Shown: positions 7,872-16,949 of the stretch, in pieces
How the letters are laid out: every line of letters starts with the position of its first letter
How positions within the stretch are numbered: the first letter of the stretch is position 1
Assembly: GCA_026003075.1 (NCBI GenBank)
Contig: BPGO01000002.1
Span: 186,001-250,000 of the forward strand
Length of the DNA: 64,000 nt
Direction: 5' to 3'
Origin: Fimbriimonadales bacterium
Lineage (GTDB): Bacteria > Armatimonadota > Fimbriimonadia > Fimbriimonadales > GBS-DC
The notes under the pieces: generated by a model
Told to the model about the DNA's origin: nothing
What the model saw: the letters and a program-made list of their open reading frames with translations, nothing else
Databases searched by the model: none
Made by a program: the position numbers and the translations under genes

Positions 7872-8732
7872 TCAGCAACCTGTGCCAAACTGGAATAAGA
7901 CTTCGAGCAGGTCGGCGTCGTCCACGATGTTGTCGCAGTTTACATCCGCGCTATGGCTTCCTGTGGTACCGAAGTCGAACAGTACCGTAAGCAGGTCGGC
8001 GTCGTCTACGCAGCCGTCACGCGTGATGTCGCCTTGGGAGGGCGTGCAAGTGTTGCCCGCCGCCCAGCGCACGGCGTTAGCCAACAAGCGCGCTGTAATG
8101 GGATGCTCCAGTTCCGTAGAGGATACGGCTCCTGCGGCGATAGAGACGCTCAGGACGCGCCCCGCAACGACCTGCCACCCGACTATGCCTGCACTGTTGG
8201 GGGCATAATCGCTGGCATAAAACAGGGTTGCGCCCGAACGCGCCTGCGTCCTCGTTTCGTTCAACACCCCCAGCGGCAACGACGCTTCCAGTCCAGCACT
8301 GAGAATCGGGTCGTAGGTGCGCATGGTATAGACGACCGCTTGATAGCGAGTGAATTGCGTCGCCTGTGCGGGCAGCAGATCATTCAATCCTGCAAACATG
8401 CGTGAACGCGCCCACGACCATAGAGTCCATTCAATTGTCACCAGCCCTCCGCCATCGCGCACCCAGCTGTCCAGCGCCCATTGCCCCGTGGCGGGCATAT
8501 CGTAATGGTTAATCAGCGGCGTCAGCAGTACAACATCGCAGGTATTCAGCAGCGCAGGTTGCTCGAATTCGTAGTAGGGGAGCGTCCATGCCACAGTCAG
8601 CCCGTGCGCCTGGAGCATATTTCGGTAGGCGGTATCGCGCGAAAGCTCTCCGCAGCCCAGCACTCCGACCCGCTGCGCTTCGGCGGAAAGAGAAACTGCC
8701 CAAATGGCAATTGCAAGCATTAAGAGCCGCAT
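7872..8732 (-). CDS. Secreted protein with C-terminal dockerin-like repeat
   Basis: A 286-residue protein: signal peptide (residues 1-19, ending SAEAQ), a middle domain with a Rossmann/glutamine-amidotransferase-like look (CDVVLLTPLINHYDMP and DGGGLVTIEW; no catalytic triad can be assigned), and a C-terminal pair of Ca-binding loops. The loops read GDITRDGCVDDADLL and ADVNCDNIVDDADLL, each followed by an amphipathic VLFxFG helix, and the protein ends GTGC. The same terminal module closes the SpoIID-like protein at 47350-49869. In cellulosome bacteria such duplicated loops are dockerins; no cohesin is seen here. The gene follows the Doc-like gene after 5 nt. Confidence 0.8.
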   Translation of the reverse strand: MRLLMLAIAIWAVSLSAEAQRVGVLGCGELSRDTAYRNMLQAHGLTVAWTLPYYEFEQPALLNTCDVVLLTPLINHYDMPATGQWALDSWVRDGGGLVTIEWTLWSWARSRMFAGLNDLLPAQATQFTRYQAVVYTMRTYDPILSAGLEASLPLGVLNETRTQARSGATLFYASDYAPNSAGIVGWQVVAGRVLSVSIAAGAVSSTELEHPITARLLANAVRWAAGNTCTPSQGDITRDGCVDDADLLTVLFDFGTTGSHSADVNCDNIVDDADLLEVLFQFGTGC

Positions 8733-8737
8733 CGCTT

Positions 8738-9949
8738 TTATTTCCCGTTGAGCTGATGCAAAGCGGATTCGTACTGCTCGATCAGGTGGTGCGCCCGTTC
8801 ACGCAAGGGTTCCGGGCGTTTCCCGGCGATTGCGGGCGCCGCGATTTGGCGAATAGCGTCCAGGGGGTGCTTGCGGCGCAGAGCGACTTGCTCGATCCAC
8901 TCGGCGGCGTGTTCGACAGGGAGGCGTGTCTCGTAGCCGTTGATTTGCAAAAACACCAGCGTCGCAATCAGTGCAGTCGCCAAGTTGCCTCGTGCGAAGG
9001 GACGATACTTTAGGTAGCCCCACAGGAACCGCGCCGCCTGCAACAGCACATCGCGGCTTTGGCGATAACTATACTGATAATAGGTCGCCTCTTCTAAGCG
9101 GTCGTAGCTGTAGGGTTGGGGCGACTTTGTGACCTCGCTGTTAATCCAGATGAGGTCTTGCAGGGTAAGGTAGCGCCACTCGAAACTGGGTCCGGGAGCG
9201 GGTTGCAGCGTCGCACGCACCGGCTCAGGCAGGTTCTCAAGGCGCACGAGCTGCGTTTCGTTCAGGGCGCGCTCCGTTTTCAAGAACACCGCGCGATAGC
9301 GCAGTGCGAGCTCTTCCAAGAGGTCGCTCCATGCGCGCGGGTCGGGAGACGCCGCGGTTTCGGGCAGTTGGAACGGCGACTGTTGCGCGACGGCTTCCAC
9401 CAGAGCCTGCGCCTGCGCGTCGCTGAGGTCAAGAGCGGCGCCGTTTGCCTGCAGGAACGCCAGTCCCAATAGCGCGGCGACGCTGGCGTTGTATTCTCGG
9501 AATGGCTGGGCTGCATAAACGGTGCGCATGAGGCTTTCGGCGCGCATTCTGAGAGAAGCGTCAGGTTCCACCAACTCCGCGCTTAGGAGAGCCATCTGCA
9601 GACGAGCGAGATCGGCGTCCGCGGGCGCGTCGGTCAGAATCTCATAGGCATGTTGAGCATCGCGTAGGGCAGGATAGCGCCATGACGGCGCATGCGCCGC
9701 TGCGCGTCCAAGCGACTTCTGGAACGCGCTGAGCTCTTCCAGGAGAACCTGCACGGAGCCTTCGTTCAGGGGCAGCGCGCTCTGCAGGGCGTGCTGGAGA
9801 GAACCGCGTGTCTCTTCGGGCAAGTGTGCCCAGCCAAGGCTGGCGTCGCGCAGCACCAGCGCGAGTTCACGCCAGACTTCTGTGTCGCCTTTTGGTGATA
9901 GCAATCGCTCGCGCACCGCGCGCAGCGCATCGGTAAGCAGGCTCTCCAT
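8738..9949 (-). CDS. Protein with two degenerate Doc/Fic-like domains
   Basis: A 403-residue, mostly helical cytoplasmic protein. Residues 260-358 follow the Doc layout: LTLQDLIWIN, a helix pair, then YRPFARGNLATALIATLVFL and NGYETRLP. The Doc active motif HPFxDGNKR appears as RPFARGNLA, so catalytic His, Asp, Lys and Arg are all missing. An earlier copy (about 100-190) has QPFREYNASVAALLGLAFL and NGAALDLS, 168 residues upstream, so the protein seems to be an internal duplication of an inactive fold. I infer a structural or binding role rather than AMPylation or phosphorylation. GGTACAAT lies 9 nt before the ATG. The secreted dockerin-like gene follows directly. Confidence 0.6.
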   Translation of the reverse strand: MESLLTDALRAVRERLLSPKGDTEVWRELALVLRDASLGWAHLPEETRGSLQHALQSALPLNEGSVQVLLEELSAFQKSLGRAAAHAPSWRYPALRDAQHAYEILTDAPADADLARLQMALLSAELVEPDASLRMRAESLMRTVYAAQPFREYNASVAALLGLAFLQANGAALDLSDAQAQALVEAVAQQSPFQLPETAASPDPRAWSDLLEELALRYRAVFLKTERALNETQLVRLENLPEPVRATLQPAPGPSFEWRYLTLQDLIWINSEVTKSPQPYSYDRLEEATYYQYSYRQSRDVLLQAARFLWGYLKYRPFARGNLATALIATLVFLQINGYETRLPVEHAAEWIEQVALRRKHPLDAIRQIAAPAIAGKRPEPLRERAHHLIEQYESALHQLNGK

Positions 9950-9958
9950 AGCGCGAGA

Positions 9959-9966
9959 ATTGTACC
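9959..9966 (-). promoter_or_regulatory. GGTACAAT box, 9 nt from the start codon
   Basis: On the minus strand GGTACAAT is separated by 9 nt from the ATG of the Doc-like gene (9949), with no ribosome site between. Confidence 0.5.
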
Positions 9967-9977
9967 TGATGACGCTT

Positions 9978-11543
9978 TTAGCCTCGTATCTGTTTCAGCT
10001 GCTGCTGCATGCGCTCGGCGAGTTGGCGGGCTTGCGCTTCGTAGGCGGTTTTGTCTTGCCAAGTGGCGCGTGGGGTGAGCAGGTCGTCGGGCACCTCAGG
10101 CACGGAAAAAGGCGTTTCCAAGCCGAAGATCGGGTCGGTCTGATACGACACCTGTTCCAGCGCGCCGTTAAGCGCGGCGCGAATCATGGCGCGAGTATAG
10201 CGAATGGGAATACGGCGCCCGACGCCATAGGCGCCGCCTGTCCAGCCCGTGTTGACGAGCCATGCCTGCGCTTGGTGCTGACTGAGTTTTGCGGCCAACA
10301 TCTCGCCGTAGCGTGTTGGGGGCATCGGCAAAAACGGTGCGCCGAAACACGCGCTGAAGGTCGCCTCTGGGTCTTTCACGCCGCGCTCGGTGCCCGCCAC
10401 CTTCGCCGTGTAGCCCAACAGGAACATATCCATCGCCTGCTCCACGCTCAAGCGGCTAATCGGTGGCAGCACACCGAACGCATCTGCTGCGAGGAAAAAC
10501 AGGTGCTTCGGATGCCCACCGACACTGGGCAGCACGGCGCCGTCGATAAACTCCACAGGATACGCCGCGCGCGTGTTCTCCGTGATCGAAGCGTCGGTGT
10601 AGTCAGGTTCGCGCGTGATGGGGTCTATTACCACATTCTCCACCACGCTGCCAAAACGAATCGCGTTCCAGATTTGCGGTTCGTGTTCGCGCGAGAGGTT
10701 GATGCACTTTGCGTAGCACCCACCTTCGAAGTTAAACACGCCCGTGTCGCTCCAGCCGTGTTCGTCATCGCCGATGAGAAAGCGTTCTGGGTCGGCAGAG
10801 AGCGAAGTTTTGCCCGTGCCGCTCAGCCCGAAAAAGAGCGCGACATCGCCCGCGGCGCCCACATTTGCCGAACAGTGCATCGGAAACACGCCCTGCAACG
10901 GCAACAGGAAGTTCATCACCGTGAAGATGGACTTCTTAATCTCACCCGCGTACGCCGTGCCCGCAATCAGCACGATACGGCGCGTGAAATCCAGCGCCAC
11001 GACCACCTCGCTGCGTGTGCCATCGACTGAAGGGTCGGTTTTGAACCCCGGCGCATGCAGCACCGTGAAATTCGGTTTGAAGTTTGCCAGCTCCTCGCGG
11101 GGGGGACGGATGAAGAGCTGTTTGGCGAACAGGTTATGCCACGCATGCTCGGTAATCACGCGCACGAGAAGGCGATAGCGCGGGTCGGCACCAGCATAGC
11201 AATCCTGCACATACACAGGGCGGTTCGAAAGATACGCTGTGACGCGCAACAGCAGCCGGTCGAACAGTTCTGGAGCCATCGGCTGGTTCACCGCACCCCA
11301 GTCGATCAACGATTCATACTCAGCGCGACGCACGACAAATTTGTCTTTCGGAGAGCGTCCTGTGTACTGTCCTGTACGCGCCACCAGCGCGCCGTTCGAG
11401 GCTAATTGCGCTTCGCCGTTAATAATTGCATGTTCTACCAGACTTGCTACAGAAAGGTTGCGATACAGAGGATTTGCTTGACCTAAAAGATTCTCTATCT
11501 CTAAATTGTTCGATTCCGTTGTCCAATCGGTATGCATCGACAT
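9978..11543 (-). CDS. pckA: ATP-dependent phosphoenolpyruvate carboxykinase
   Basis: A 521-residue enzyme converting oxaloacetate and ATP to phosphoenolpyruvate, CO2 and ADP: the first committed step of gluconeogenesis. Family marks are TGRSPKDKF near residue 60, the kinase-1a P-loop [16 protein letters not shown], the metal-binding [20 protein letters not shown], and [14 protein letters not shown] in the C-terminal part. This is the ATP type rather than the GTP type. The start ATG (11543) has GGAGG 9-10 nt upstream; a second ATG follows two codons later. The upstream 246 bp hold a large hairpin. With the class II fructose bisphosphatase at 29141 it completes two key gluconeogenic steps in this window. 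Confidence 0.96.
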   Translation of the reverse strand: MSMHTDWTTESNNLEIENLLGQANPLYRNLSVASLVEHAIINGEAQLASNGALVARTGQYTGRSPKDKFVVRRAEYESLIDWGAVNQPMAPELFDRLLLRVTAYLSNRPVYVQDCYAGADPRYRLLVRVITEHAWHNLFAKQLFIRPPREELANFKPNFTVLHAPGFKTDPSVDGTRSEVVVALDFTRRIVLIAGTAYAGEIKKSIFTVMNFLLPLQGVFPMHCSANVGAAGDVALFFGLSGTGKTSLSADPERFLIGDDEHGWSDTGVFNFEGGCYAKCINLSREHEPQIWNAIRFGSVVENVVIDPITREPDYTDASITENTRAAYPVEFIDGAVLPSVGGHPKHLFFLAADAFGVLPPISRLSVEQAMDMFLLGYTAKVAGTERGVKDPEATFSACFGAPFLPMPPTRYGEMLAAKLSQHQAQAWLVNTGWTGGAYGVGRRIPIRYTRAMIRAALNGALEQVSYQTDPIFGLETPFSVPEVPDDLLTPRATWQDKTAYEAQARQLAERMQQQLKQIRG

Positions 11544-11710
11544 CGTTCTGTTCCTCCAGCTGGTTGCTCTACCTTGAGATTCCACGCATCGGCGCGGGGA
11601 CGCTTTAAGGATACCATACTTCCCACCGAAAATGGATAGAGACTCGGCAAAACGGCTGCCAGCCAAGACGGCGACGGGCGACCATTAGAGTGCGCCTACC
11701 GATTCCAAAA

Positions 11711-11784
11711 GTGGGCGCGCTGGTACGGCGTCATTCGGCAAAACAGAGGGAGCAAGGGGGTAGGAGGTAACCAAGCGCGCCCAC
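11711..11784. other. Long-armed hairpin between mscS and pckA
   Basis: GTGGGCGCGC (11711-11720) pairs exactly with GCGCGCCCAC (11775-11784). Next to it TGGT pairs with ACCA across one bulged A, enclosing about 45 nt. Transcription on the minus strand from the mscS operon passes through it before pckA, so it may end that operon or lie in the pckA leader. Nothing else was recognised in 11544-11789. Confidence 0.5.
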
Positions 11785-11789
11785 AGTCC

Positions 11790-12653
11790 CTACTCCCCAC
11801 GAGGTACCCGGTCCGGCGCCACGCTCCGAATGTGAACATCGCGCTGGGGAAACGGGATTTCGATGCCGTGTTGTTGAAACTTTTCGAAAATCGCGAAATT
11901 CAGGTCGCTAATCAGTTTGCCGCGCTGATGTACTAAGGTCGTACTCCACACGCGCAGTTCAAACTCCACAGCGTTATCGCCAAAACGCATGAGGCGTGCC
12001 ACAGGGGGTGGGTCTTTCAGGATTTCGGGATGCTCCTGAGCCGCTTCCAGTAAGAGTTTTTCCACTAAGCGCAAATCACTCCCATACGCTACCCCCACTG
12101 GGATTTTAAACCGCACGCGCGGGTCGTTCCGTGTCCAGTTCACCACAGGTTCGGAAATGAAGAACGAGTTCGGCACGATGATGGCGATGTTGTCGTTCGT
12201 AATCACAGTGGTCGCGCGGGCGCCGATGGCAACCACGCGCCCATCGATACCCGCCACTTCCACTCGGTCGCCGATTTTGATCGGGCGCTCAAACAGGATG
12301 ATGATTCCGCTGATAAAGTTGTTCGCGATGTTCTGCAGTCCGAACCCCACGCCCACGCCAATCGCCCCTGCCAAAACATGGAGCGCCGTGAGGTCTACCC
12401 CAGCGCTTTGAATGATGACAATTGTTCCCCAAAATAGCAGGAAATAGCGTAGCAGGGAGCCGATTGCCTCGCGTGCGCCGAGATCGAGGCTCGTGCGCGC
12501 CAGCAGCCGCCGCGCCACCAGCCGTTTGAGCCAGAAGCTGACCACATAGAGCGCAAGGAAGCTCAATGCGATGATAACGATGGCTCCGACCGTCAGCGCA
12601 CTGGCGCCTACACGAAACACTGGATAGTCCCAAAGCTCACGCAATGTTTCCAT
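11790..12653 (-). CDS. MscS-family mechanosensitive channel
   Basis: A 287-residue small-conductance channel. Hydrophobic segments at about 20-42 and 63-85 precede the pore helix region AGAIGVGVGFGLQNIANNF (about 97-115), the Gly/Ala-rich TM3 typical of MscS. The beta domain then follows with FERPIKIGDRVEVAGIDGRV and IIVPNSFFISEPVVNW. Such channels open under membrane tension to release solutes on hypo-osmotic shock. It starts 4 nt after the GT2 gene, and with the macro-domain gene the three form a compact operon. No cyclic-nucleotide domain or other regulatory extension is present. Confidence 0.93.
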   Translation of the reverse strand: METLRELWDYPVFRVGASALTVGAIVIIALSFLALYVVSFWLKRLVARRLLARTSLDLGAREAIGSLLRYFLLFWGTIVIIQSAGVDLTALHVLAGAIGVGVGFGLQNIANNFISGIIILFERPIKIGDRVEVAGIDGRVVAIGARATTVITNDNIAIIVPNSFFISEPVVNWTRNDPRVRFKIPVGVAYGSDLRLVEKLLLEAAQEHPEILKDPPPVARLMRFGDNAVEFELRVWSTTLVHQRGKLISDLNFAIFEKFQQHGIEIPFPQRDVHIRSVAPDRVPRGE

Positions 12654-12657
12654 AGGC

Positions 12658-13428
12658 TCAGTCTCGTTTCGCAGGAGATGCTCCCACCTGCTGGGGGTTG
12701 GGGGCGCTTCGCCATGCGTTGAGTCGTAGCCACATCAGATCGCGCAACATCCGCAAGCCGTCGCGGAACAGGCGTACTTTGGAGCCTTCCTGATGCATCC
12801 AACGGATAGGCACTTCGGCTATCGGATAGCCCAGCCGCTGCGCATAGAACAGCGCTTCGAAATCGAAACTAAACCCATTCAACCGACAGCGGGAGAAGAT
12901 AGCTTGCGCTGCGTCGCGCGTGAAGAGTTTGAATCCGCACTGGGTGTCGTGTATGCCCCGTACCGCCAGCAGCTGCACTACTTTGTTGAATGCACGCCCC
13001 GCCATTTCACGATAGAACGGCTGGCGCACCACCAGTTGCGATTCGCGAAGCGGACGCGAGCCGATGGCGATGGGGTAGCCCTGATCCAGGTACGGCTCCA
13101 GCGTCTCCAGTTCCTCGATGGGCGTGGCGAGGTCGGCGTCGCTGAAGAGGATTCGCTCCCCATGGGCGCGGAGAATCCCATACCGCACGGCATACCCCTT
13201 GCCTCGATTAGGCTGGTAGGCGAACAGCTTCACCTGCGGGTGAGTCTGTGCGAAGTGCTGCACGATGGTCTCGGTGGCGTCCGTGCTGCCGTCGCTTACC
13301 ACAAGGATTTCGTAGGGGGCGCCCCGCCCATCCAGATACTCCACAATTCGCGTGAGGGTACGCTCTATGCGATCTTGCTCGTTGTACGCGGGGATGACGA
13401 CCGACAGGCGTGGGGCAATTTCAGCCAC
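12658..13428 (-). CDS. Dolichyl-phosphate glucosyltransferase-like GT2 enzyme
   Basis: A 256-residue family 2 glycosyltransferase of the polyprenyl-phosphate hexosyltransferase type. Motifs in order: LSVVIPAYNEQDRIERTL, ILVVSDGSTDAT, NRGKGYAVRYGIL, LFSDADLATPIEEL (metal-binding) and the subfamily signature DTQCGFKLFTRDAA. No membrane helices follow, as in the DPG-synthase-like group. It probably transfers glucose, mannose or a related sugar to undecaprenyl phosphate for envelope glycan or protein modification. The start is GTG at 13428, which overlaps the macro-domain gene by 8 nt; the mscS gene starts 4 nt after its end. Confidence 0.88.
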   Translation of the reverse strand: MAEIAPRLSVVIPAYNEQDRIERTLTRIVEYLDGRGAPYEILVVSDGSTDATETIVQHFAQTHPQVKLFAYQPNRGKGYAVRYGILRAHGERILFSDADLATPIEELETLEPYLDQGYPIAIGSRPLRESQLVVRQPFYREMAGRAFNKVVQLLAVRGIHDTQCGFKLFTRDAAQAIFSRCRLNGFSFDFEALFYAQRLGYPIAEVPIRWMHQEGSKVRLFRDGLRMLRDLMWLRLNAWRSAPNPQQVGASPAKRD

Positions 13429-13954
13429 CGAACACCTCCTGGAGGGCGCGCTCGAAGGCTTCCGTTGCCTCGCGCCCGAACAAACAAAAGCGCACCCGTT
13501 TGAGATTCGCGCCGGCGTCGATGTGTGCCTTGAGGGTCTCCATCATAATCCGTGCGCCTTCGTTCAGCGGGAACCCTGCGATTCCCATCCCCACTGCAGG
13601 CACGGCGAGGCTTTCCACACCGTGCGTTTCGGCGAGTTGGAGACTATGCGCGACACTGCTGCGAATCGATTCCGCGGTGGCTGTGCCGCCCAGTCGCATA
13701 CTGGCGGCGTGAATTACATAGCGTGCGGGCAGGTCGCCTGCGCCTGTAATCGCCGCTTCGCCCACTTGAATAGGTCCGTGCTGACGGCACTCCTCCTGAA
13801 TGCTGGGACCACCCTTGCGGGCAATCGCGCCTGCCACCCCTCCACCCAGAATCAAATCGTTGTTCGCGGCGTTCACAATCGCGTCCACCGCTTGCTCCGT
13901 GATGTCTGCCTCCAGGACTTCTATCGCAACGCCTCGGTAGGTTGTCGATACCAT
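13421..13954 (-). CDS. Macro-domain protein, O-acetyl-ADP-ribose deacetylase type
   Basis: A 177-residue single macro domain. The ADP-ribose-binding motifs are plain: DAIVNAANNDLILGGGVAGA near residues 22-41, and VPAVGMGIAGFPLNEGARIM near 114-133. The family removes ADP-ribose esters or hydrolyses O-acetyl-ADP-ribose; exact activity here is unknown. The ATG at 13954 is preferred over a longer frame because the domain starts directly after it and GGTAGAAT lies 7 nt upstream. First gene of the macro-GT2-mscS operon; no macro-domain partner such as a DarT toxin or sirtuin is adjacent. Confidence 0.9.
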   Translation of the reverse strand: MVSTTYRGVAIEVLEADITEQAVDAIVNAANNDLILGGGVAGAIARKGGPSIQEECRQHGPIQVGEAAITGAGDLPARYVIHAASMRLGGTATAESIRSSVAHSLQLAETHGVESLAVPAVGMGIAGFPLNEGARIMMETLKAHIDAGANLKRVRFCLFGREATEAFERALQEVFGG

Positions 13955-13961
13955 CGGGCTA

Positions 13962-13969
13962 ATTCTACC
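13962..13969 (-). promoter_or_regulatory. GGTAGAAT box, 7 nt from the start codon
   Basis: On the minus strand GGTAGAAT precedes the macro-domain ATG (13954) by 7 nt, with no Shine-Dalgarno sequence between. Confidence 0.45.
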
Positions 13970-14046
13970 CTGCCTCGTCGGTTCCTTGGAAATCGCCCTA
14001 TGCGAAGAGTACTCCATCTGAGCGGGAGGCGAGCCGCCTCGCATGG

Positions 14047-15225
14047 TCACTGCGCGGGATTCCCCGATGCATGCTGAGGTAGGTTGGGCGGATCGAGGCG
14101 CGGGAAATAGACCGTGAAGCAGCTCCCTTTGCCCAGCTCAGTTTGAACCTCGATATAACCGCCTAATTGTTGTACCGCGCCCTGCACGGCTGCCAACCCC
14201 ATGCCAGTGCCTTGCCCCACGGGTTTGGTGGTGAAAAAGGGTTCAAAAATATGGGGCAACACTTCGGGGGGGATGCCGGGACCGGTATCCGCGACGCTCA
14301 ACGCCACATAGCGTCCTGCAGGAACCGACGCACGCGGTTGATGCACGGTCTTATGCTGGAGCGTGATTCGGATAACGCCCCCGCTGGGCATCGCATCGCG
14401 CGCGTTCACGACCAAGTTCAGTACGACTTGTAACAGTAAGTCTGGATCGCCTTGAATAGCCCTGAGTTGGGGATGCACTTCCGCTTGCAGGCTAATGTTT
14501 TCTGGGAGTACACGGCGCAGGATGTCCAGTGTGTTCTGAAGCCAGATATCCAGATTCAACGGGCTGAGTTGCACCACTTGTCGTCGTGCGTAGGCGAGTA
14601 GCTGCCGATTGAGGTTCGCGGCGCGCTCAGCCGCTTGGATGATGCCGTCGATGTAGCGCAGCGTGGTTTCGTCTTGCACGCGCCCCCGCGCCAGCTCCGC
14701 AAAGCCAATCACAGCGGTCAACACATTATTGAAATCGTGCGCGATTCCCCCCGCTAACCTGCCGATACTTTCCATGCGATAGGCGCGCTGAAGCTCCTCT
14801 TGAGCGCGTAAGCGTTCCGTAATATCAAAAGCAATCAGATGCACAACCTGCCTGCCACGCAGGTTCACCACCACATAGTGCGCCTCGACGGTGCGCGCGC
14901 CATTATCCGTGTGTTGCCGAGAAACACGCATGCCATAGCGGTTCTGGGAGACGATCGTTTTCAGATCGCGTGCCCATTCCAGCCCTTCCGCGCACATGCA
15001 ATCGATGTGTTCGCGTTCCAAAACGGATCCATAGAACTGGCGCGCCGCTGCGTTCGCCACCAAAATGGCGCCCGTCTCGAAATCGAGCAACAGTTGCGGG
15101 ATGTTGCTTTCGTGGAACAGCTGCCCCCCCCACTCGTGTACCTCCAGCGCGTGCTCCAGCTCCGCAACGCGCCTGCGTAATCGTTCCAACTCCGACTGGC
15201 TCGGATTCGGCGTTTGGTCAGGCAT
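14047..15225 (-). CDS. PAS-domain sensor histidine kinase
   Basis: A 392-residue soluble histidine kinase. A short coiled coil (about 10-30) leads to a PAS domain (about 35-140). The dimerisation/phosphoacceptor region follows with RLAGGIAHDFNNVLTAVIGF (His163), then the ATPase domain with the N box VVLNLVVNARDAMPSGG, G1 VADTGPGIPPE, the F box IFEPFFTT and G2 GTGMGLAAVQG. The HDFNN form is typical of hybrid-type kinases that signal to a separate receiver. No response regulator lies beside it, and no receiver domain is fused, so the partner is elsewhere. No membrane segment is present, so it probably senses a cytoplasmic cue. GGAGG precedes the ATG. Confidence 0.9.
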   Translation of the reverse strand: MPDQTPNPSQSELERLRRRVAELEHALEVHEWGGQLFHESNIPQLLLDFETGAILVANAAARQFYGSVLEREHIDCMCAEGLEWARDLKTIVSQNRYGMRVSRQHTDNGARTVEAHYVVVNLRGRQVVHLIAFDITERLRAQEELQRAYRMESIGRLAGGIAHDFNNVLTAVIGFAELARGRVQDETTLRYIDGIIQAAERAANLNRQLLAYARRQVVQLSPLNLDIWLQNTLDILRRVLPENISLQAEVHPQLRAIQGDPDLLLQVVLNLVVNARDAMPSGGVIRITLQHKTVHQPRASVPAGRYVALSVADTGPGIPPEVLPHIFEPFFTTKPVGQGTGMGLAAVQGAVQQLGGYIEVQTELGKGSCFTVYFPRLDPPNLPQHASGNPAQ

Positions 15226-15286
15226 GCGATCCTCCTCAATTAATTTTTGGTACTTTCAGTTCGCTTTTGAAGATTTTCTTCTCGTG

Positions 15287-16882
15287 TTATCGTAGGTACC
15301 GCATCAGCCCCCCGCTCATTTTCAGCGGTGAGAAGTGTCGGGTCAGATAGCGCATTTCGGGCAGCAAGCGGCGCAGGGTTTTGCCCCCTAATTTCAGGCT
15401 TGGCTCTGCGAGAAACTCCATGAGCCAGTCGGTAATCCGATGCACGCGCTCGCTGTAGGGGTACCACCACAGTTCGGGCTTGCCGGTATACACTTCGCTG
15501 ACATACTGCGGCTGCACGAGTTCATATAAGCCGAACTCGCCGTGGGTGCGCCCGACGCCCGAATCTTTGAAGCCGCCCCATACGCCATAGCTGTCGCCAT
15601 ACGCCACGATATGGGAGTTGACGCTGACCGAGCCGCACTCCAGCATAGGGGCGAGGTGTTGCGCTTTGCGTGGGTCGCGCGTCCAGAGGGAGGCGGTCAG
15701 CCCAAAGGCGCTCGCGTTGGCTTTGCGTACGGCTTCCTCCGCGCTGTCGACGGGTTGCACCATCACCAGGGGACCGAAGGTCTCTTCTTGCATGCCGAGC
15801 ATTTCGTCGGTGGCGTCGGCGATAAGCGTCGGCTCGTGATACAGTTCACCCAACTCCTCGCGGATATGTCCCCCGAACAGTATTCGTCCGCCCTTCGCGC
15901 AGGCGTCCTCGATGTGCTGCTGGACGCGATCGCGCTGGAACCGCGCGACGACGGGTCCCATATCCGTCTCGCGGTTCAGCGGATGCCCCAGGCGGATTTT
16001 GGCGAGTTCCTCGCGTAGGGCGTTGAGGAACGGCTCATACAGGCGTCGCTCCACATAGACGCGCTCGACGGAAGCACAGGTCTGTCCTGCGTTCACCATG
16101 GAGGCCCATGCGATCCCCTGCGCGGTGTGTTTCAGGTCGGCGTCTGCTAACACAATCGCGGGGTCTTTACCGCCGAGTTCGAGGATGACCTTCTTGTTGG
16201 TTTTTGCTGCGTGTTCGGCGACGCGCCGTCCGATAGGCACGCTCCCCGTGAAGAGGACGCCGCGCACGAGGGGGCTTGCCAGCATCGCTTCGCCCTGCGG
16301 CGCGCCGCCCTGAACCACCTGCACTAACCCTTCGGGGAAGCCCGCGCGTTGGAACAGGTCCACAATCTTTGCCCCTGTAATTGGCGTAAGCGGTGAGGGT
16401 TTCAGCAGCGCCGCGTTGCCCGACAGCGTCAACGCCATAATTTGGGTCATCGGAATCGTGAACGGATAGTTCCAGGGGGCAATTACTGCCCACACGCCGT
16501 AGGGATGGAAGTAGTAGGTGCTGCGTCGGTCGCTGAAGAAGGGGTTTTTAGAACGCACGCGACGGGGCTGCAACAGGCGCACGCCTTCATACATGAGGAA
16601 CGCGCTCACATCCAGCGGGGGGAACAACTCCACAATCATCGCCTCGATGCACGGCTTGCCCTGCTCACGCGCCACCAGTTCGGCGATGGCGTGGCGCTCT
16701 TGCAGGATCAACCGTTTCAGGCGGCGCAGCGCCTCCACGCGCTTGTGGAGGGGTGTTTCGCGCCACGCCAGATACGCTTGATGCGCCCGCTCCACCATCG
16801 CGTCAATCTGCTCTGGAGGCGTAACCGCAACCTCACCCACGACGCAACCATCGGCAGGGCTTCGAACGACGATGCGTTCCAT
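15287..16882 (-). CDS. Aldehyde dehydrogenase family protein
   Basis: A 531-residue NAD(P)-dependent aldehyde dehydrogenase. Catalytic Glu lies in VILELGGKDPAIV, and catalytic Cys in VNAGQTCASVERVYVE. The oxyanion Asn is in IAPWNYPFTIPM, and the cofactor-specific EETFGPLVMV also matches. It oxidises an aldehyde to the acid; the substrate is unclear. The C-terminus runs about 50 residues past the usual end (KLGGKTLRRLLPEM onward), like the longer fatty-aldehyde or succinate-semialdehyde-like members. Divergent from trpD with a 67-bp gap; no good ribosome site was seen before its ATG. Confidence 0.92.
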   Translation of the reverse strand: MERIVVRSPADGCVVGEVAVTPPEQIDAMVERAHQAYLAWRETPLHKRVEALRRLKRLILQERHAIAELVAREQGKPCIEAMIVELFPPLDVSAFLMYEGVRLLQPRRVRSKNPFFSDRRSTYYFHPYGVWAVIAPWNYPFTIPMTQIMALTLSGNAALLKPSPLTPITGAKIVDLFQRAGFPEGLVQVVQGGAPQGEAMLASPLVRGVLFTGSVPIGRRVAEHAAKTNKKVILELGGKDPAIVLADADLKHTAQGIAWASMVNAGQTCASVERVYVERRLYEPFLNALREELAKIRLGHPLNRETDMGPVVARFQRDRVQQHIEDACAKGGRILFGGHIREELGELYHEPTLIADATDEMLGMQEETFGPLVMVQPVDSAEEAVRKANASAFGLTASLWTRDPRKAQHLAPMLECGSVSVNSHIVAYGDSYGVWGGFKDSGVGRTHGEFGLYELVQPQYVSEVYTGKPELWWYPYSERVHRITDWLMEFLAEPSLKLGGKTLRRLLPEMRYLTRHFSPLKMSGGLMRYLR

Positions 16883-16935
16883 AGCTTAGAAAGTTCGACG
16901 AGCGGCTCCGGAATCCTGCTTCTGTTTTGCGCTCA

Positions 16936-16943
16936 GGTATATT
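16936..16943 (+). promoter_or_regulatory. GGTATATT box, 6 nt from the start codon
   Basis: GGTATATT is followed by ACAGCC and the ATG of trpD (16950). No ribosome site fits in this space, so the message is probably leaderless. Confidence 0.5.
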
Positions 16944-16949
16944 ACAGCC

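Noticed and set aside
8738-9949. Reading the Doc-like gene as an active toxin with an antitoxin neighbour
   Set aside because: All catalytic residues of the Doc motif are replaced and the neighbour is a secreted protein, not a small antitoxin.
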